Assembly (NCBI RefSeq): GCF_016650635.1
Contig: NZ_JAEKFI010000001.1
Location: 372,001-436,000 of the forward strand
DNA from: Pseudomonas sp. TH43
GTDB taxonomy: Bacteria > Pseudomonadota > Gammaproteobacteria > Pseudomonadales > Pseudomonadaceae
Length of the DNA stretch: 64,000 bases
Direction of reading: 5' to 3'
The first letter of the stretch is position 1. The number at the start of each line of letters is the position of its first letter. The notes below the pieces were generated by a model. That model saw only the letters and a program-made list of their open reading frames with translations. It searched no databases and was not told where the DNA came from. A program made the position numbers and the translations under genes. This document shows positions 35,072-43,633 of this stretch, one piece after another.

Positions 35072-36109
35072 CTAACGATCGAGCAGGTAGTGGAAGTGAG
35101 CACGCAGAGGAGCGCACCAGCACCCTGAGCGTTGTTGAAACCAAGCCAGATAACTGGGGACTCGCACCGCATCGCATAACATCCCCCTCCAAAGATGCTC
35201 AATCTGCCAATTATTGGGTTCACGCTGGCCGAGATACCAGATATGTGCGCACTTCGGCAACTTCAAAAACAAGCCGAGCAAGGCAAACATGGCCATACGG
35301 ATGTCAGCGTTATGTTCGCGTATGTCTAGGCACAAAAAAGGCTCACAACCTGCTTCTGGCGACAGATCCGAGCGAAGAGAACACCACGATTTAATACCCA
35401 GGAGCTGGGCAATGTAGGAGCGTTGATCAACCGGATAGCTGCGCTTTTTGCCGATAATCGCTAGGACATCTGCCATGACCAGCTCGACCTCTGCGACACT
35501 CGCTGCAAGATCCACGTCACCAATGATGAAAGTTCTGCGCTGAACTGACGCCAGATACCACTCCTGAAAAGCCGAAGCCATCAGCAGCAGCCGTTTAAAC
35601 ATATCCCGACCCAGGTTCGACCGACGCTCAATCCGCCCTGAGAGCCTCCACCCTGCGAACGATAAATTTCGTAGGAACGATACCAACGCTGTTGGAGCCG
35701 AGGTACTGTCTTCTTCGTACAAAAGCAAACCGTGCACCGGGCACACGGTAAACCACCAGTAGAACCAAATGATTCGCGAGGTCGGCTGACGATCGCAGCA
35801 GAAATCATTGATGAGGCAAGCCATGCAAAACTGCCGGCGTTCCTCTGCTGGTGCTTTAAGCCAATCACTAGGCAAGGAAAATGTCCGTAGCAAGGACTCG
35901 CTTGTCAAACCCAAAGCCTCGGAAAAATCCTTCAACGCCTCCTCGGAACAAGGAATGTTTGCGTCCTGTATACCCCAGCGCTCAAGACAATCTGCGGCGC
36001 GCCTAAAGGGTGCAGGACTTTTGGCGCGCAGCCCCCTCCCCAGCCATGCCGAAAAAGCTTCACCAGGCACCGGTTTGAGTAGTCCGCCAAAGTGCGCATT
36101 ACTCCTCAT
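35072..36109 (-). CDS. tniQ: TniQ-family target-selection protein
   Basis: 345 residues. The pattern is that of TniQ/TnsD N-terminal domains: PVPGEAFSAWLGRGLRA near the start, then the zinc-finger region with CMACLINDFCC and WWFTVCPVHGLLL. TniQ proteins choose the target site for Tn7- and Tn5053-type transposases. The length is close to Tn5053 TniQ and shorter than Tn7 TnsD. The start at ATG 36109 overlaps the end of tniB by 11 bases, so the genes are coupled; the TTG at 36124 is less likely. No separate TnsE or resolvase is present, so this protein is the only visible targeting factor; the dif-like site beside the insertion may be what it, or its host partner, recognises. Confidence 0.85.
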   Translation of the reverse strand: MRSNAHFGGLLKPVPGEAFSAWLGRGLRAKSPAPFRRAADCLERWGIQDANIPCSEEALKDFSEALGLTSESLLRTFSLPSDWLKAPAEERRQFCMACLINDFCCDRQPTSRIIWFYWWFTVCPVHGLLLYEEDSTSAPTALVSFLRNLSFAGWRLSGRIERRSNLGRDMFKRLLLMASAFQEWYLASVQRRTFIIGDVDLAASVAEVELVMADVLAIIGKKRSYPVDQRSYIAQLLGIKSWCSLRSDLSPEAGCEPFLCLDIREHNADIRMAMFALLGLFLKLPKCAHIWYLGQREPNNWQIEHLWRGMLCDAVRVPSYLAWFQQRSGCWCAPLRAHFHYLLDR

Positions 36110-36992
36110 CGTCGAAGCGTTCAAGATAAGGCGGGATTTCCGCGGCCTTCTCCAGGCACGCTACGTCGATTTTTTCCTTGCAATCCAGAATGGCCCACAC
36201 TGCCCCCCGGGTAATTCGCTTGACGATGGCATCGGTTATGCCGTCCGTGGCGTTGATGAGGAACTTAACCTTATCTTGCTGCCACAGCTCCGACGACTGC
36301 CTTAATGGCAGAGTGCCTTCGTAACCGGTTAGGAACGCTCTAAAGCTGTCGTTTTCTCTCCAACGTGGCAAGTCATACATCTGGAAGCGACGTTCAAGCT
36401 GAGCATCGCTACTGATGGCGTGCACGGCATCATCCACCCCGAAGGCAATGATCGACAGTGACATCGGTGGGCTACTCAGAGCCCGAAGGAAGGCCAAGTT
36501 CTTTCGTTGATCAATCCGTCCGGCGTTAAGCAGATTGTGCACTTCATCAATCAACACCAGGCGCAGCTTCCTCAAATGAGCCAGCATACAAAACGACTCA
36601 GGTACCAAACCGTTACGGATCTTACCAATTGGGACACCGAGCGCTTCACTGATGCTGTTCTCAAAGCAGTTCAGTGTAGGGTCAGAGGCCAAACTGAAGG
36701 AAATGCAGCTATAGGAGTCTGCATGTCTTTTTCTGAGAGTCGTCATGTCCGACTCTATTCTTTTGAAGAGGCTGGTTTTGCCCATACCAGGACGCCCGGA
36801 AATCATCATGCACTGCGCTTGGATTTTCGGTGGCATCTCATAGACTGCTCTGACCGCAGCTCTTATGGAAGCCACTTGAGGGTAGTTCACCCAGCAATCC
36901 TCATAAATATTTCTGATCCGCTCACTATCTCCGAGTAGCGCCAGCTGGCGACGGCTTGCTAACAGGTGTTCAAGGTTGAACTTGTCTTTCAT
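36099..36992 (-). CDS. tniB: TniB/TnsC-like transposition ATPase
   Basis: 297 residues, an AAA+ ATPase with Walker A SGRPGMGKTS (65-74) and Walker B LRLVLIDEVHNLL, typical of TniB/TnsC proteins (WVNYPQ...MISGRPGMGKT). It links the target-selection protein to the transposase by forming filaments on target DNA. It lies between tniA (29-base gap) and tniQ (overlapping), the standard order. The gene is complete. Confidence 0.88.
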   Translation of the reverse strand: MKDKFNLEHLLASRRQLALLGDSERIRNIYEDCWVNYPQVASIRAAVRAVYEMPPKIQAQCMMISGRPGMGKTSLFKRIESDMTTLRKRHADSYSCISFSLASDPTLNCFENSISEALGVPIGKIRNGLVPESFCMLAHLRKLRLVLIDEVHNLLNAGRIDQRKNLAFLRALSSPPMSLSIIAFGVDDAVHAISSDAQLERRFQMYDLPRWRENDSFRAFLTGYEGTLPLRQSSELWQQDKVKFLINATDGITDAIVKRITRGAVWAILDCKEKIDVACLEKAAEIPPYLERFDDEE

Positions 36993-37021
36993 CGATGCCT
37001 ACCTCGTCAGCGGCCAATATC

Positions 37022-38866
37022 TCACTCTTCGACTGTATACGGCTCAGGCTTAACGCTGTAATTCACTGACTCAGGACTAGAAGGAAGCGCGACTTTTTCA
37101 TTAAGGGGGTGGCCCGCATCGGTCGAGCGATTTCTTTTCCGCTCTCTCGTTTTTCGAACCTGCTTGTTCTTTGCAATGGAGGCATTAACTAATGCTTCAT
37201 TTTTTGCGACCAAGTTAAATACTTCCGTCGCTGGGACCCTGCGCTCGCTCTCATCTTTGAGTTTTGCCCTCAGCCGCTTGAATTCCGAAAGCGTGGTGTT
37301 CGGCAATCGCAAGTCGGCATAACCCAGCTCTATGTAAGTTTGCTCCCCAGCGGGAAGCACCCACACTTTGCTTAATGACTCGGGGTCGTATCGAACAGTG
37401 CACTTTGTCCCGATGTCAAAGCGCTTCAGGGTCGAGGAGTAATAATCTATGGTATTAAGCCTGATGCCCGCCCTGCCGATTACTCGTTTCTTGACTGGCA
37501 TAAAGTCAACCAGTAGGCGCATTCGATCTTCGACAATCGGCGGATACCAGTAGCTTCCATCTTTCTTTTGGAAATGCTTCTCCCACCTAAGCAGTGGCGA
37601 ACAGCCGAGCGCAGAATGCGTCGTCTTGTGATAGATCTCGACCTCTCGGATGAACCACTCGCGAAACTCTGTAAACGACAAAGTCGCATGTCGCTCACTC
37701 TTGTAGTGGCCTTTTTCTTTGGCGGAGGACATGGTTGTGCCTGGCAACATATGAACTTTTCCCATCAGCGTGCCGATCAGGCGTTCGATGTGGGCCCCAT
37801 TGTGGGGAGTGCCCCTAGGCCTGAACGTCAACTCTATCCCGTACTTCCGGCAACTGTCGGATAAATTCTTTGACCTGAACTCTTTTGCGTTATCAACGTG
37901 GATTCTTTTCGGCATGCCGTAGAACGGATACTCCTCACCCGTAAACCCATATGCCTTTAACCAGCGTTCCTTAGGGAGTATCGAATGGGAGATGCACAGC
38001 GCTACCGACATTGCCGACGGGTACGACAAGGACAAATAGAAGCCGAGTATCACCCGTGTATACACATCGATGGCGATGGTCACCCAAGGGCGCACCAAAG
38101 GGAGGCGTTGCTCGCTGTCTACGATGATGCAATCTACAAGGGCGTGATCTATCTGGATCAGATCCAATGGTGCCTCAGGCTGTACTTTTCCTCCCCGAAT
38201 TTCGTAAGCCTGCCGTGCAGCTTTTGTTCCAGACTTCTTCGCCAGCAACGTACGTGGTCGGTGTGCTTTAATTCTGTTCGCAATGGTGGTTGGGCTTGGG
38301 GCCTGGATTGACATAGCCAGGCATCGCTCCGTGACTATGTCGATGATGCGCCGAGAGGTCACCCCAGGACCTCTGTAGTCCTCATCGATGGCTTCCTGAA
38401 TGATGGCCTCGGCGTTCGCGTCGATTAATTTAGTTCCCTTAGATCTGCCGCGCTGCCGCGGTATCAAACTCAACGGCCCCAGATTAGTGTCTATCCTTGC
38501 TAAAAGCCGGTATACCTGTGCTGCGCTAAGTTTTAGTGCAGCCGTACACCGCGCCATCTCATCCTTAGGAATGAGCCTTTTGCCGGCTAGAGGTAATAGG
38601 ACGGCAAACCGATCTGATGCCAACTTCAGATGGGTTTCATCTACATCCTTGATGCACGGTGCACTCCGTGCGGGATCATTCTCTTGGCACAGAGAAGTTG
38701 GAGGTCTTTTTAGCTCGAACTCGATTTCGCCAGGCGACACCGAGACCACTTCCCCTGAATTAATGTCGACGGCCTTTATCTTGGTTGATGATACCGCGGC
38801 GACAATTTCCAGCTTTTTATTGCCAACCAGTATTAGAGCGCCTTTGGTTATGCTTATTTGTTGCAT
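37022..38866 (-). CDS. tniA: TniA/TnsB-like DDE transposase
   Basis: 614 residues from ATG 38866. The integrase core has the catalytic triad in LDLIQIDHALVD (Asp240), RIHVDNAKEF (Asp325) and HNGAHIERLIG (Glu361). The N-terminal ~190 residues are the HTH region that binds the ends of the element, and the C-terminal basic tail (RKTRERKRNRS) is the usual TniB-interacting part. It is the first gene from the right end, 153 bp inside the terminus, reading inward. TniA makes the breaks and strand transfers at the element ends. Intact. TTG at 38893 is an alternative start. Confidence 0.9.
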   Translation of the reverse strand: MQQISITKGALILVGNKKLEIVAAVSSTKIKAVDINSGEVVSVSPGEIEFELKRPPTSLCQENDPARSAPCIKDVDETHLKLASDRFAVLLPLAGKRLIPKDEMARCTAALKLSAAQVYRLLARIDTNLGPLSLIPRQRGRSKGTKLIDANAEAIIQEAIDEDYRGPGVTSRRIIDIVTERCLAMSIQAPSPTTIANRIKAHRPRTLLAKKSGTKAARQAYEIRGGKVQPEAPLDLIQIDHALVDCIIVDSEQRLPLVRPWVTIAIDVYTRVILGFYLSLSYPSAMSVALCISHSILPKERWLKAYGFTGEEYPFYGMPKRIHVDNAKEFRSKNLSDSCRKYGIELTFRPRGTPHNGAHIERLIGTLMGKVHMLPGTTMSSAKEKGHYKSERHATLSFTEFREWFIREVEIYHKTTHSALGCSPLLRWEKHFQKKDGSYWYPPIVEDRMRLLVDFMPVKKRVIGRAGIRLNTIDYYSSTLKRFDIGTKCTVRYDPESLSKVWVLPAGEQTYIELGYADLRLPNTTLSEFKRLRAKLKDESERRVPATEVFNLVAKNEALVNASIAKNKQVRKTRERKRNRSTDAGHPLNEKVALPSSPESVNYSVKPEPYTVEE

Positions 38867-38993
38867 GGGCTTACCCCACAGCAAAATATGCAAAAGTTGG
38901 AATGAATGTAGTTAAATCTGCAAAAACATCAAGAAGTCAGGCATAGCTGGCATTTGGGCTGTGTAAAACTCATGTTTTCCAATAGGATAAAGC

Positions 38994-39019
38994 TTTCGCG
39001 ACATTAATAAATCTCGACA
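38994..39019 (-). repeat. Right terminal inverted repeat of the transposon
   Basis: Read on the reverse strand from 39019: TGTCGAGATTTATTAATGTC, then GCGAA. It equals the left end for the first 11 bases and follows the same ATTT-TTAA...GCGAA layout. It is followed on the forward strand by the GATTT duplication. Confidence 0.85.
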
Positions 39020-39024
39020 GATTT
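39020..39024. repeat. Target-site duplication, right copy (GATTT)
   Basis: Identical to 954-958, directly outside the right terminus. Confidence 0.85.
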
Positions 39025-39081
39025 CAACCTACAGAATCGACCTGAATCCGAGCTACGGCGTTTCCTTGATTTCGACGCCGC

Positions 39082-39597
39082 TCAACCCTCACCACGCGTC
39101 AGCTTTTCAATCAGCGTTCGATGCTGTGGGAATTGCCGCGTGAGTTTCTGCCGATCAGCCATTTCCATATCGGCAAAATCAAATCCTGGCGAAACGGCTT
39201 CGCTGATCAGCCCAAATCCGTTCTCGCCGTCGAGCAACCGTGAAGCTTTCCAGATTCCACCCGGTACATGTAATTGCAAAAGCTGTCCTGCCAAAATGTC
39301 GCTGCCCATCACTAATGTCTGTAACGAACCATCCGCATGGATCAGGCTGTACTCAATGGCGTCGCCTATGTGGAAATAATGCAGGATGTCGGATCGATTG
39401 AAATGAAACTGGCCCACCGGTGATTGCCGATCCAGAAGATAGTAAATCGAGGTCATCAGATACCGTGGGCCGCTGGGGGTTTCGAGTGGGTCGCGATGAT
39501 CTGCCTGATAGGTTCTACGGAAAAAACCACCTTCAAGGTGAGGTTCAAGATTCAACGTTTCAATGACGGCCTCAGCCTTGGCGCTAAACTCAATCAT
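39082..39597 (-). CDS. DUF985 cupin-family protein
   Basis: 171 residues forming a single cupin barrel of the DUF985 family: LNLEPHLEGGFFRRTYQADH near the start, then GQFHFNRSDILHYFHIGDA with the metal-binding histidines, and LLQLHVPGGIWKASR. Function of the family is not established; some members resemble sugar epimerases. First chromosomal gene right of the transposon. GGAGAAGG precedes the ATG, and a 30-bp palindrome lies 38 bases upstream of the start. Confidence 0.8.
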   Translation of the reverse strand: MIEFSAKAEAVIETLNLEPHLEGGFFRRTYQADHRDPLETPSGPRYLMTSIYYLLDRQSPVGQFHFNRSDILHYFHIGDAIEYSLIHADGSLQTLVMGSDILAGQLLQLHVPGGIWKASRLLDGENGFGLISEAVSPGFDFADMEMADRQKLTRQFPQHRTLIEKLTRGEG

Positions 39598-39635
39598 GGT
39601 GCCTTCTCCGTCGAATATGCTTCTAATTTCGTGTT

Positions 39636-39665
39636 AACTCGACTAAACGGCTATTTAGTAGAGTT
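39636..39665. promoter_or_regulatory. Imperfect inverted repeat, likely operator of the cupin gene
   Basis: AACTCGACTAAA, six bases, TTTAGTAGAGTT: arms pair at 10 of 12 positions. It is nearly the same as the perfect palindrome at 2324-2353, and both sit 22-38 bases upstream of a reverse-strand gene and are followed by ATAG. Confidence 0.55.
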
Positions 39666-40029
39666 ATAGAAAAGCACGTCTGTGCCGGCCTTTTCGGATG
39701 TTTCCGGTGCATATTCGATAATCGCTGATCGCCAGAGTAAACAGCAATACTACAAGCTGTTACTCGACCATGGATTCAAGCGTTCTGGCCCATTATCAAC
39801 GCTTTTCCGCCAATTCGGCCTTCAACACTGAGCGAGCCCTGAATAGCCTTCTGGTAGTGGCAACTTCAAGGGAAGTGTTGACTCTTGGCGACATCGAGAT
39901 TGGCCTGACTACGTCACCCAGTTGAAAATCGGCACGTTGGTTGAGGGGATGAAGCCCCCTGCCCCCTGCCCCTCTACGAATAACTGACCGAGGTCGCGCG
40001 GCAGACTATTGCTCAATGGCATTACCGGT
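39666..40029. other. Intergenic stretch with decayed coding sequence
   Basis: About 360 bp. A short forward stretch reads QQYYKLLLDHGFKRSGPLST and ends in a stop, which looks like the tail of an old gene I cannot name. Further right a C-rich simple run (CCCCCTGCCCCCTGCCCCT, near 39956-39975) precedes the end of the flavin monooxygenase gene. No intact gene. Confidence 0.4.
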
Positions 40030-41382
40030 TTAGCCATTCTTCTTGCTCCCGAAGAAGCGATTTCCCACCCGTTGCAGCCCGAGATTTTCCCGCAGGCTGC
40101 GGCCTTCGTACTGCGTGCGAAATAGCCCGCGCCGTTGCAGTTCAGGCACCACCAGATCAACAAAATCATCGATGGCGCCCGGCAGATGAGTGAACAGCAC
40201 ATTGAAGCCATCCGCTGCATATTCTTCATACCAGGTGGCCAGTTCGTCGACGATCTGCGCCGGCGTGCCAACCTGAACCTTATGCCCACTGGCCGACAGG
40301 CTGCGCAGCATTTGCGCGACTGTCGGACGCTCGCGACGGATCAGTTCGACCACCAGTTGCTGCCGGCTCTGGTGCCGTTGCGTCGGTGCGAGATGTTCCG
40401 GCAACGGCACCACGGCGTGCAATGGCAAGGCCGACAGATCAATGCCAAGGTCTAGCAGCCAGGACAAGCCCTTGAGCATCACTTCGGGGTCGAGTAGTTC
40501 TTGCAACTGTTGGTACTTTTCTTCGGCCTCGTTGAGGGTTCGGCCGACGGTCGGCGCAATGCCCGGAAAGATCTTCAGTTGCTCGATGCCTCGCCCGTAG
40601 TGCGGCAAACGCTCCTTGAGGCCGGCGTAAAATGCTTTGCCCTCCTCCAGGGTTTGCTGGGCGGTGAACACCAGTTCAGCGCTGCGCGCCGCCAACTCTC
40701 GACCCGGGCCAGACGAGCCGGCCTGAGCGATCAGCGGCCAACCTTGCAGGGGGCGCGGCGCGTTCAACGGACCGCGAACCTGGAAGTGTTGGCCGTGATG
40801 TTCAAGCACGTGCATCTTCTCGGTATCGAGCCAGGTGCCTGTGACCTTGTCACGCACAAACGCATCATCGGCCCAGCTGTCCCAGAGCCCAGTTACCACG
40901 TCGAAAAACTCTTCGGCCCGGACGTAACGATCAGCATGCGCCAAGGGCTGGGCATGATTGAAATTTTCGCCGCCAATCAAACCGGTTACCAGGTTCCACC
41001 CGGCTCGACCACCGCTCAGGTGATCGAGTGAAGCGAACTTGCGCGCAACGTTGTAAGGCTCGTTGTACGACGTATTGACGGTGGCGATCAGGCCGATGTG
41101 TTCCGTCAACACCGCTAGTGCCGGCAGGAGCGTCAACGGGTCCCAGCGCAGGCTGTAAGACGTGCGGCTGAGCACCCGTGGATCGAGGTTGCCCACCGCA
41201 ACATTGTCATTGAGAAACAATGCATCGAAGCAGCCTCGTTCCAGCGTTTGCGCGTAGTGCCGATAGCGCTGAAAATTCAGCGAAGCATCGGCATCCGCCT
41301 GTGGGTGACGCCAACTGCCACCGTGCGCGCCGGAGCCGGACAGAAAGGCCCCAAGGCGTATTTGCCCCGGACGTTCAGCCAT
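40030..41382 (-). CDS. FMN-dependent monooxygenase of the NtaA/SnaA/DszA family
   Basis: About 450 residues. Luciferase-like monooxygenase family with the NtaA/SnaA/DszA signatures: IRLGAFLSGSGAHGGSWRHP, TVNTSYNEPYNVARKFASLD, GRAGWNLVTG and PLIAQAGSSGPGRELAARSAE. Such enzymes oxidise sulfonates, sulfones, aminopolycarboxylates or natural-product intermediates with FMNH2 from a separate reductase. The start at ATG 41382 overlaps the end of the MFS gene by 8 bases, so it is co-translated with the exporter and probably belongs to the cyclodipeptide cluster upstream. A role in organosulfur oxidation is the alternative, given the genes that follow. Confidence 0.8.
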   Translation of the reverse strand: MAERPGQIRLGAFLSGSGAHGGSWRHPQADADASLNFQRYRHYAQTLERGCFDALFLNDNVAVGNLDPRVLSRTSYSLRWDPLTLLPALAVLTEHIGLIATVNTSYNEPYNVARKFASLDHLSGGRAGWNLVTGLIGGENFNHAQPLAHADRYVRAEEFFDVVTGLWDSWADDAFVRDKVTGTWLDTEKMHVLEHHGQHFQVRGPLNAPRPLQGWPLIAQAGSSGPGRELAARSAELVFTAQQTLEEGKAFYAGLKERLPHYGRGIEQLKIFPGIAPTVGRTLNEAEEKYQQLQELLDPEVMLKGLSWLLDLGIDLSALPLHAVVPLPEHLAPTQRHQSRQQLVVELIRRERPTVAQMLRSLSASGHKVQVGTPAQIVDELATWYEEYAADGFNVLFTHLPGAIDDFVDLVVPELQRRGLFRTQYEGRSLRENLGLQRVGNRFFGSKKNG

Positions 41383-42802
41383 GCCCCGACCCTTCTTCGG
41401 CGAGTGCCTGCGCCGTTTTTGCCCTGCGCAGCAACCACGCCACCGAGGCCCAGACACTGAGGCTGGCCACCGCTAGAAACACCATCACCGCACGATAGCC
41501 ATTGAGGAATGCGCCCTGCACATCATCCAGCGGCAGTGCGGAAAAGTGATGATAGATCCCCACGCCGAGCGCCAACCCGAGACCGCCACCCACGTTGTGC
41601 AACGTCATCAGCGACCCCATGGCTACCGAACCGACCTGTTGCGGCACCGACGAAATCCCCAACACCGTCGATGGCCCGAGAATGCTCGCCCAGCCCAGGC
41701 CCATGACCACGAACGCGGCCAGGACATAGGCCAGGGACGTCTGGCGATCAAAGCCTGCCTGCAACAACGCCGACACCACAAACAGCAGTAACCCGGTCTT
41801 GATCAGCAACGCCGGCCCCTTGCGATCCACCAACCGCCCCACAAGCGGTGACAATACCGCGACCCCAAGTGTGGTCGGCAACAGCAACAGACCGCTGGCC
41901 TGAACGTTTTCCCCGCGAATCAACGCCAGGTAAAGCGGCATGACAAAAAACGCCACGCAGTAAAACAGCGCCAAACCGAAACTGGCGGTCACCGCGGCCA
42001 CGAAGCGCCGGTTGGCGAATAACCGCAAGTCGATGATCGGCGCCGCGACACGTTTTTCCACCTCGATGAACGCCCAGAGCGCCAGCACCGCCAGACTGAT
42101 CAAGCCCAGCGTAAACGGCGAACGCCAACCCCACGCTGCGCCTTGCACGATCACCAGCACCAGGCTTGGCAGCCCGACCAGCAGCAAAATCGCTCCCAGC
42201 CAATCAAGCCGGGCGCCTGTCTGCTCAGCCCGGGACTCATCGACGCTGACGCTGCAAATCGCCAGGCTGAGCAGCACCAACGGCACGTTGATCAGGAAGA
42301 TCCATTGCCAGCCGAACACACTGGTAATCACTCCGCCCAACACCGGCCCGATGGCCAGCCCGACGCCATTGACGCCGAACAGCACACCAAATGCCTTGCC
42401 TTGCTCGGCGCTGTCGAACGTGCTGGACACAATGGCGCCGGACGCGGTGTAGAGCACCGCGCACGCCAGACCTTGCACGATGCGCGCGGCGATCAACTGG
42501 TCGATGTTGCCGACCAGGCCGGCCGCCAACGAAGCCAGGCCAAACACGCTCAGGCCGATGAACAGCACGCGTTTGCGCCCATGCACATCCGCCAGCCGCC
42601 CGACCAGCACCATAAAACTCGACAGCGCCAGAATGAAACCGTTGATGACCCACTGCAAACTGTCGACGTCCGCCCCCAGATCCTGCTGCAACGCCGGCAG
42701 TGCGGTGTTGACGATGGTGAAATCGACGCAGCCCAGAAAACTGGCAATGCTCACTCCGAGCAATGCCCACCATTTGCGTTGCTGTTGCGCAAAAACGCTC
42801 AT
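41375..42802 (-). CDS. MFS drug/metabolite exporter, DHA2 (EmrB/QacA) type
   Basis: 475 residues, 14 hydrophobic segments. The N-terminus has the DHA2 features SFLGCVDFTIVNTALPALQQ and LVGRLADVHGRKRVL (motif A), and FGVNGVGLAIGPVLGGVI is motif C of drug antiporters. It is an inner-membrane proton-driven exporter. It lies 78 bases after the cyclodipeptide synthase gene and overlaps the flavin monooxygenase gene, so export of the cluster's product is the likely job. AAGGAG precedes the ATG. Confidence 0.85.
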   Translation of the reverse strand: MSVFAQQQRKWWALLGVSIASFLGCVDFTIVNTALPALQQDLGADVDSLQWVINGFILALSSFMVLVGRLADVHGRKRVLFIGLSVFGLASLAAGLVGNIDQLIAARIVQGLACAVLYTASGAIVSSTFDSAEQGKAFGVLFGVNGVGLAIGPVLGGVITSVFGWQWIFLINVPLVLLSLAICSVSVDESRAEQTGARLDWLGAILLLVGLPSLVLVIVQGAAWGWRSPFTLGLISLAVLALWAFIEVEKRVAAPIIDLRLFANRRFVAAVTASFGLALFYCVAFFVMPLYLALIRGENVQASGLLLLPTTLGVAVLSPLVGRLVDRKGPALLIKTGLLLFVVSALLQAGFDRQTSLAYVLAAFVVMGLGWASILGPSTVLGISSVPQQVGSVAMGSLMTLHNVGGGLGLALGVGIYHHFSALPLDDVQGAFLNGYRAVMVFLAVASLSVWASVAWLLRRAKTAQALAEEGSGHG

Positions 42803-42880
42803 GGAAACTCCTTGTTCAATTGAATAAAAACAGCGGTACGGTGATGCACTACGGCAGGAGCGCTCGCTCCGCCGTTGTCT

Positions 42881-43630
42881 TCAAATCGCGATCGCCCCAC
42901 TCGACCAGTTCGGGTGAATTACCCCAGGCAGCGTGAAGGGAATCGGGATCCCGCGTTTCTTGAATTTCAACGGCAACCAGCGCACCCGGTCCGGGCTGTG
43001 AGGCTCGATCAGCAGATCGCGGCTGGTGGCCATCGCGGCGGTCATCTGCTGCGGATACAGCACGTAGTCGTAACCCTCGGCAGCCCATAGCGGCAAAATG
43101 ATCGGGATTTCTTCGAGGATGTATTCGCGGCACTGGTTAGCGGCGCGCGTGATGTCGGCGTGTTCGTCACGCAATCGCAAACGGTCGGTAAACACCGCGA
43201 TGGTGCTTTCGATCGCTTCGCGCAACTCATGACGCTCGTGGTAGATCACATTGAGTTGCTGGCGCAGTTCGGCGTATTGGTCGCTTGCCAGTTCCTGGTT
43301 CCAGCGGGTGATGTGATAGGGCACGCGCAAACCGTCGAGAATCTGCTGATTGCGTGCCAGCCAGGCGTCGCCGTCGCGGATGGATGCCGACAACGCTTCG
43401 CCGGGGGATTTGCCGTGCTTGTTATGGCGCTGCAAGGTGTCGGCGACCACGACTTTGACGTGGCTGAAGCCCGACTGATTGATCAGGTGGATGGTCGAGC
43501 GCAGCTTTTGGTCCTCGTGATACTCCTGGCCAACGCTGACCGCCAACACCACCCGCTTACCTTCAAATTCGTGCTCTTCGCCACCCTTGTTGAAATAGGC
43601 CTTGAGGTTGATTTCCTGTGCGTTGCTCAT
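42881..43630 (-). CDS. tRNA-dependent cyclodipeptide synthase
   Basis: 249 residues. The cyclodipeptide synthase pattern is visible: VVLAVSVGQEYHEDQKL (with the catalytic Ser in the SVG loop) followed by VVVADTLQRHN, and late in the protein EYILEEIPIILPLWA, which carries the conserved Tyr and Glu that handle the aminoacyl chain. These enzymes make a diketopiperazine from two aminoacyl-tRNAs. The gene starts three bases after the stop of the 2OG-Fe oxygenase gene, a tailoring-enzyme partner commonly found with such synthases. GGAG precedes the ATG. The amino acids used cannot be told by eye. Confidence 0.78.
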   Translation of the reverse strand: MSNAQEINLKAYFNKGGEEHEFEGKRVVLAVSVGQEYHEDQKLRSTIHLINQSGFSHVKVVVADTLQRHNKHGKSPGEALSASIRDGDAWLARNQQILDGLRVPYHITRWNQELASDQYAELRQQLNVIYHERHELREAIESTIAVFTDRLRLRDEHADITRAANQCREYILEEIPIILPLWAAEGYDYVLYPQQMTAAMATSRDLLIEPHSPDRVRWLPLKFKKRGIPIPFTLPGVIHPNWSSGAIAI

Positions 43631-43633
43631 GAG

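Larger units (their letters stand above)
959..39019. mobile_element. 38-kb Tn7/Tn5053-like transposon with defence-type cargo
   Basis: The termini are inverted repeats: TGTCGAGATTTTTTAA at 959 on the forward strand and TGTCGAGATTTATTAA from 39019 on the reverse strand. Both continue to a GCGAA motif and both are bordered by GATTT. The tniA-tniB-tniQ operon reads inward from the right end. The left end carries two copies of a 19-bp subterminal repeat. No TnsA-type endonuclease and no serine resolvase (TniR) were seen, so cointegrate processing is unexplained. Cargo: STAND nuclease, caspase/CHAT operon, KAP cassette with tyrosine recombinase, PurA-like operon and NERD helicase. The intact duplication implies the element arrived as one unit and has not been rearranged at its ends since. 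Confidence 0.88.

Noticed and set aside
39956..39975. C-rich CCCCTG repeats as a tandem regulatory repeat
   Set aside because: Too short and too irregular; simple-sequence run.
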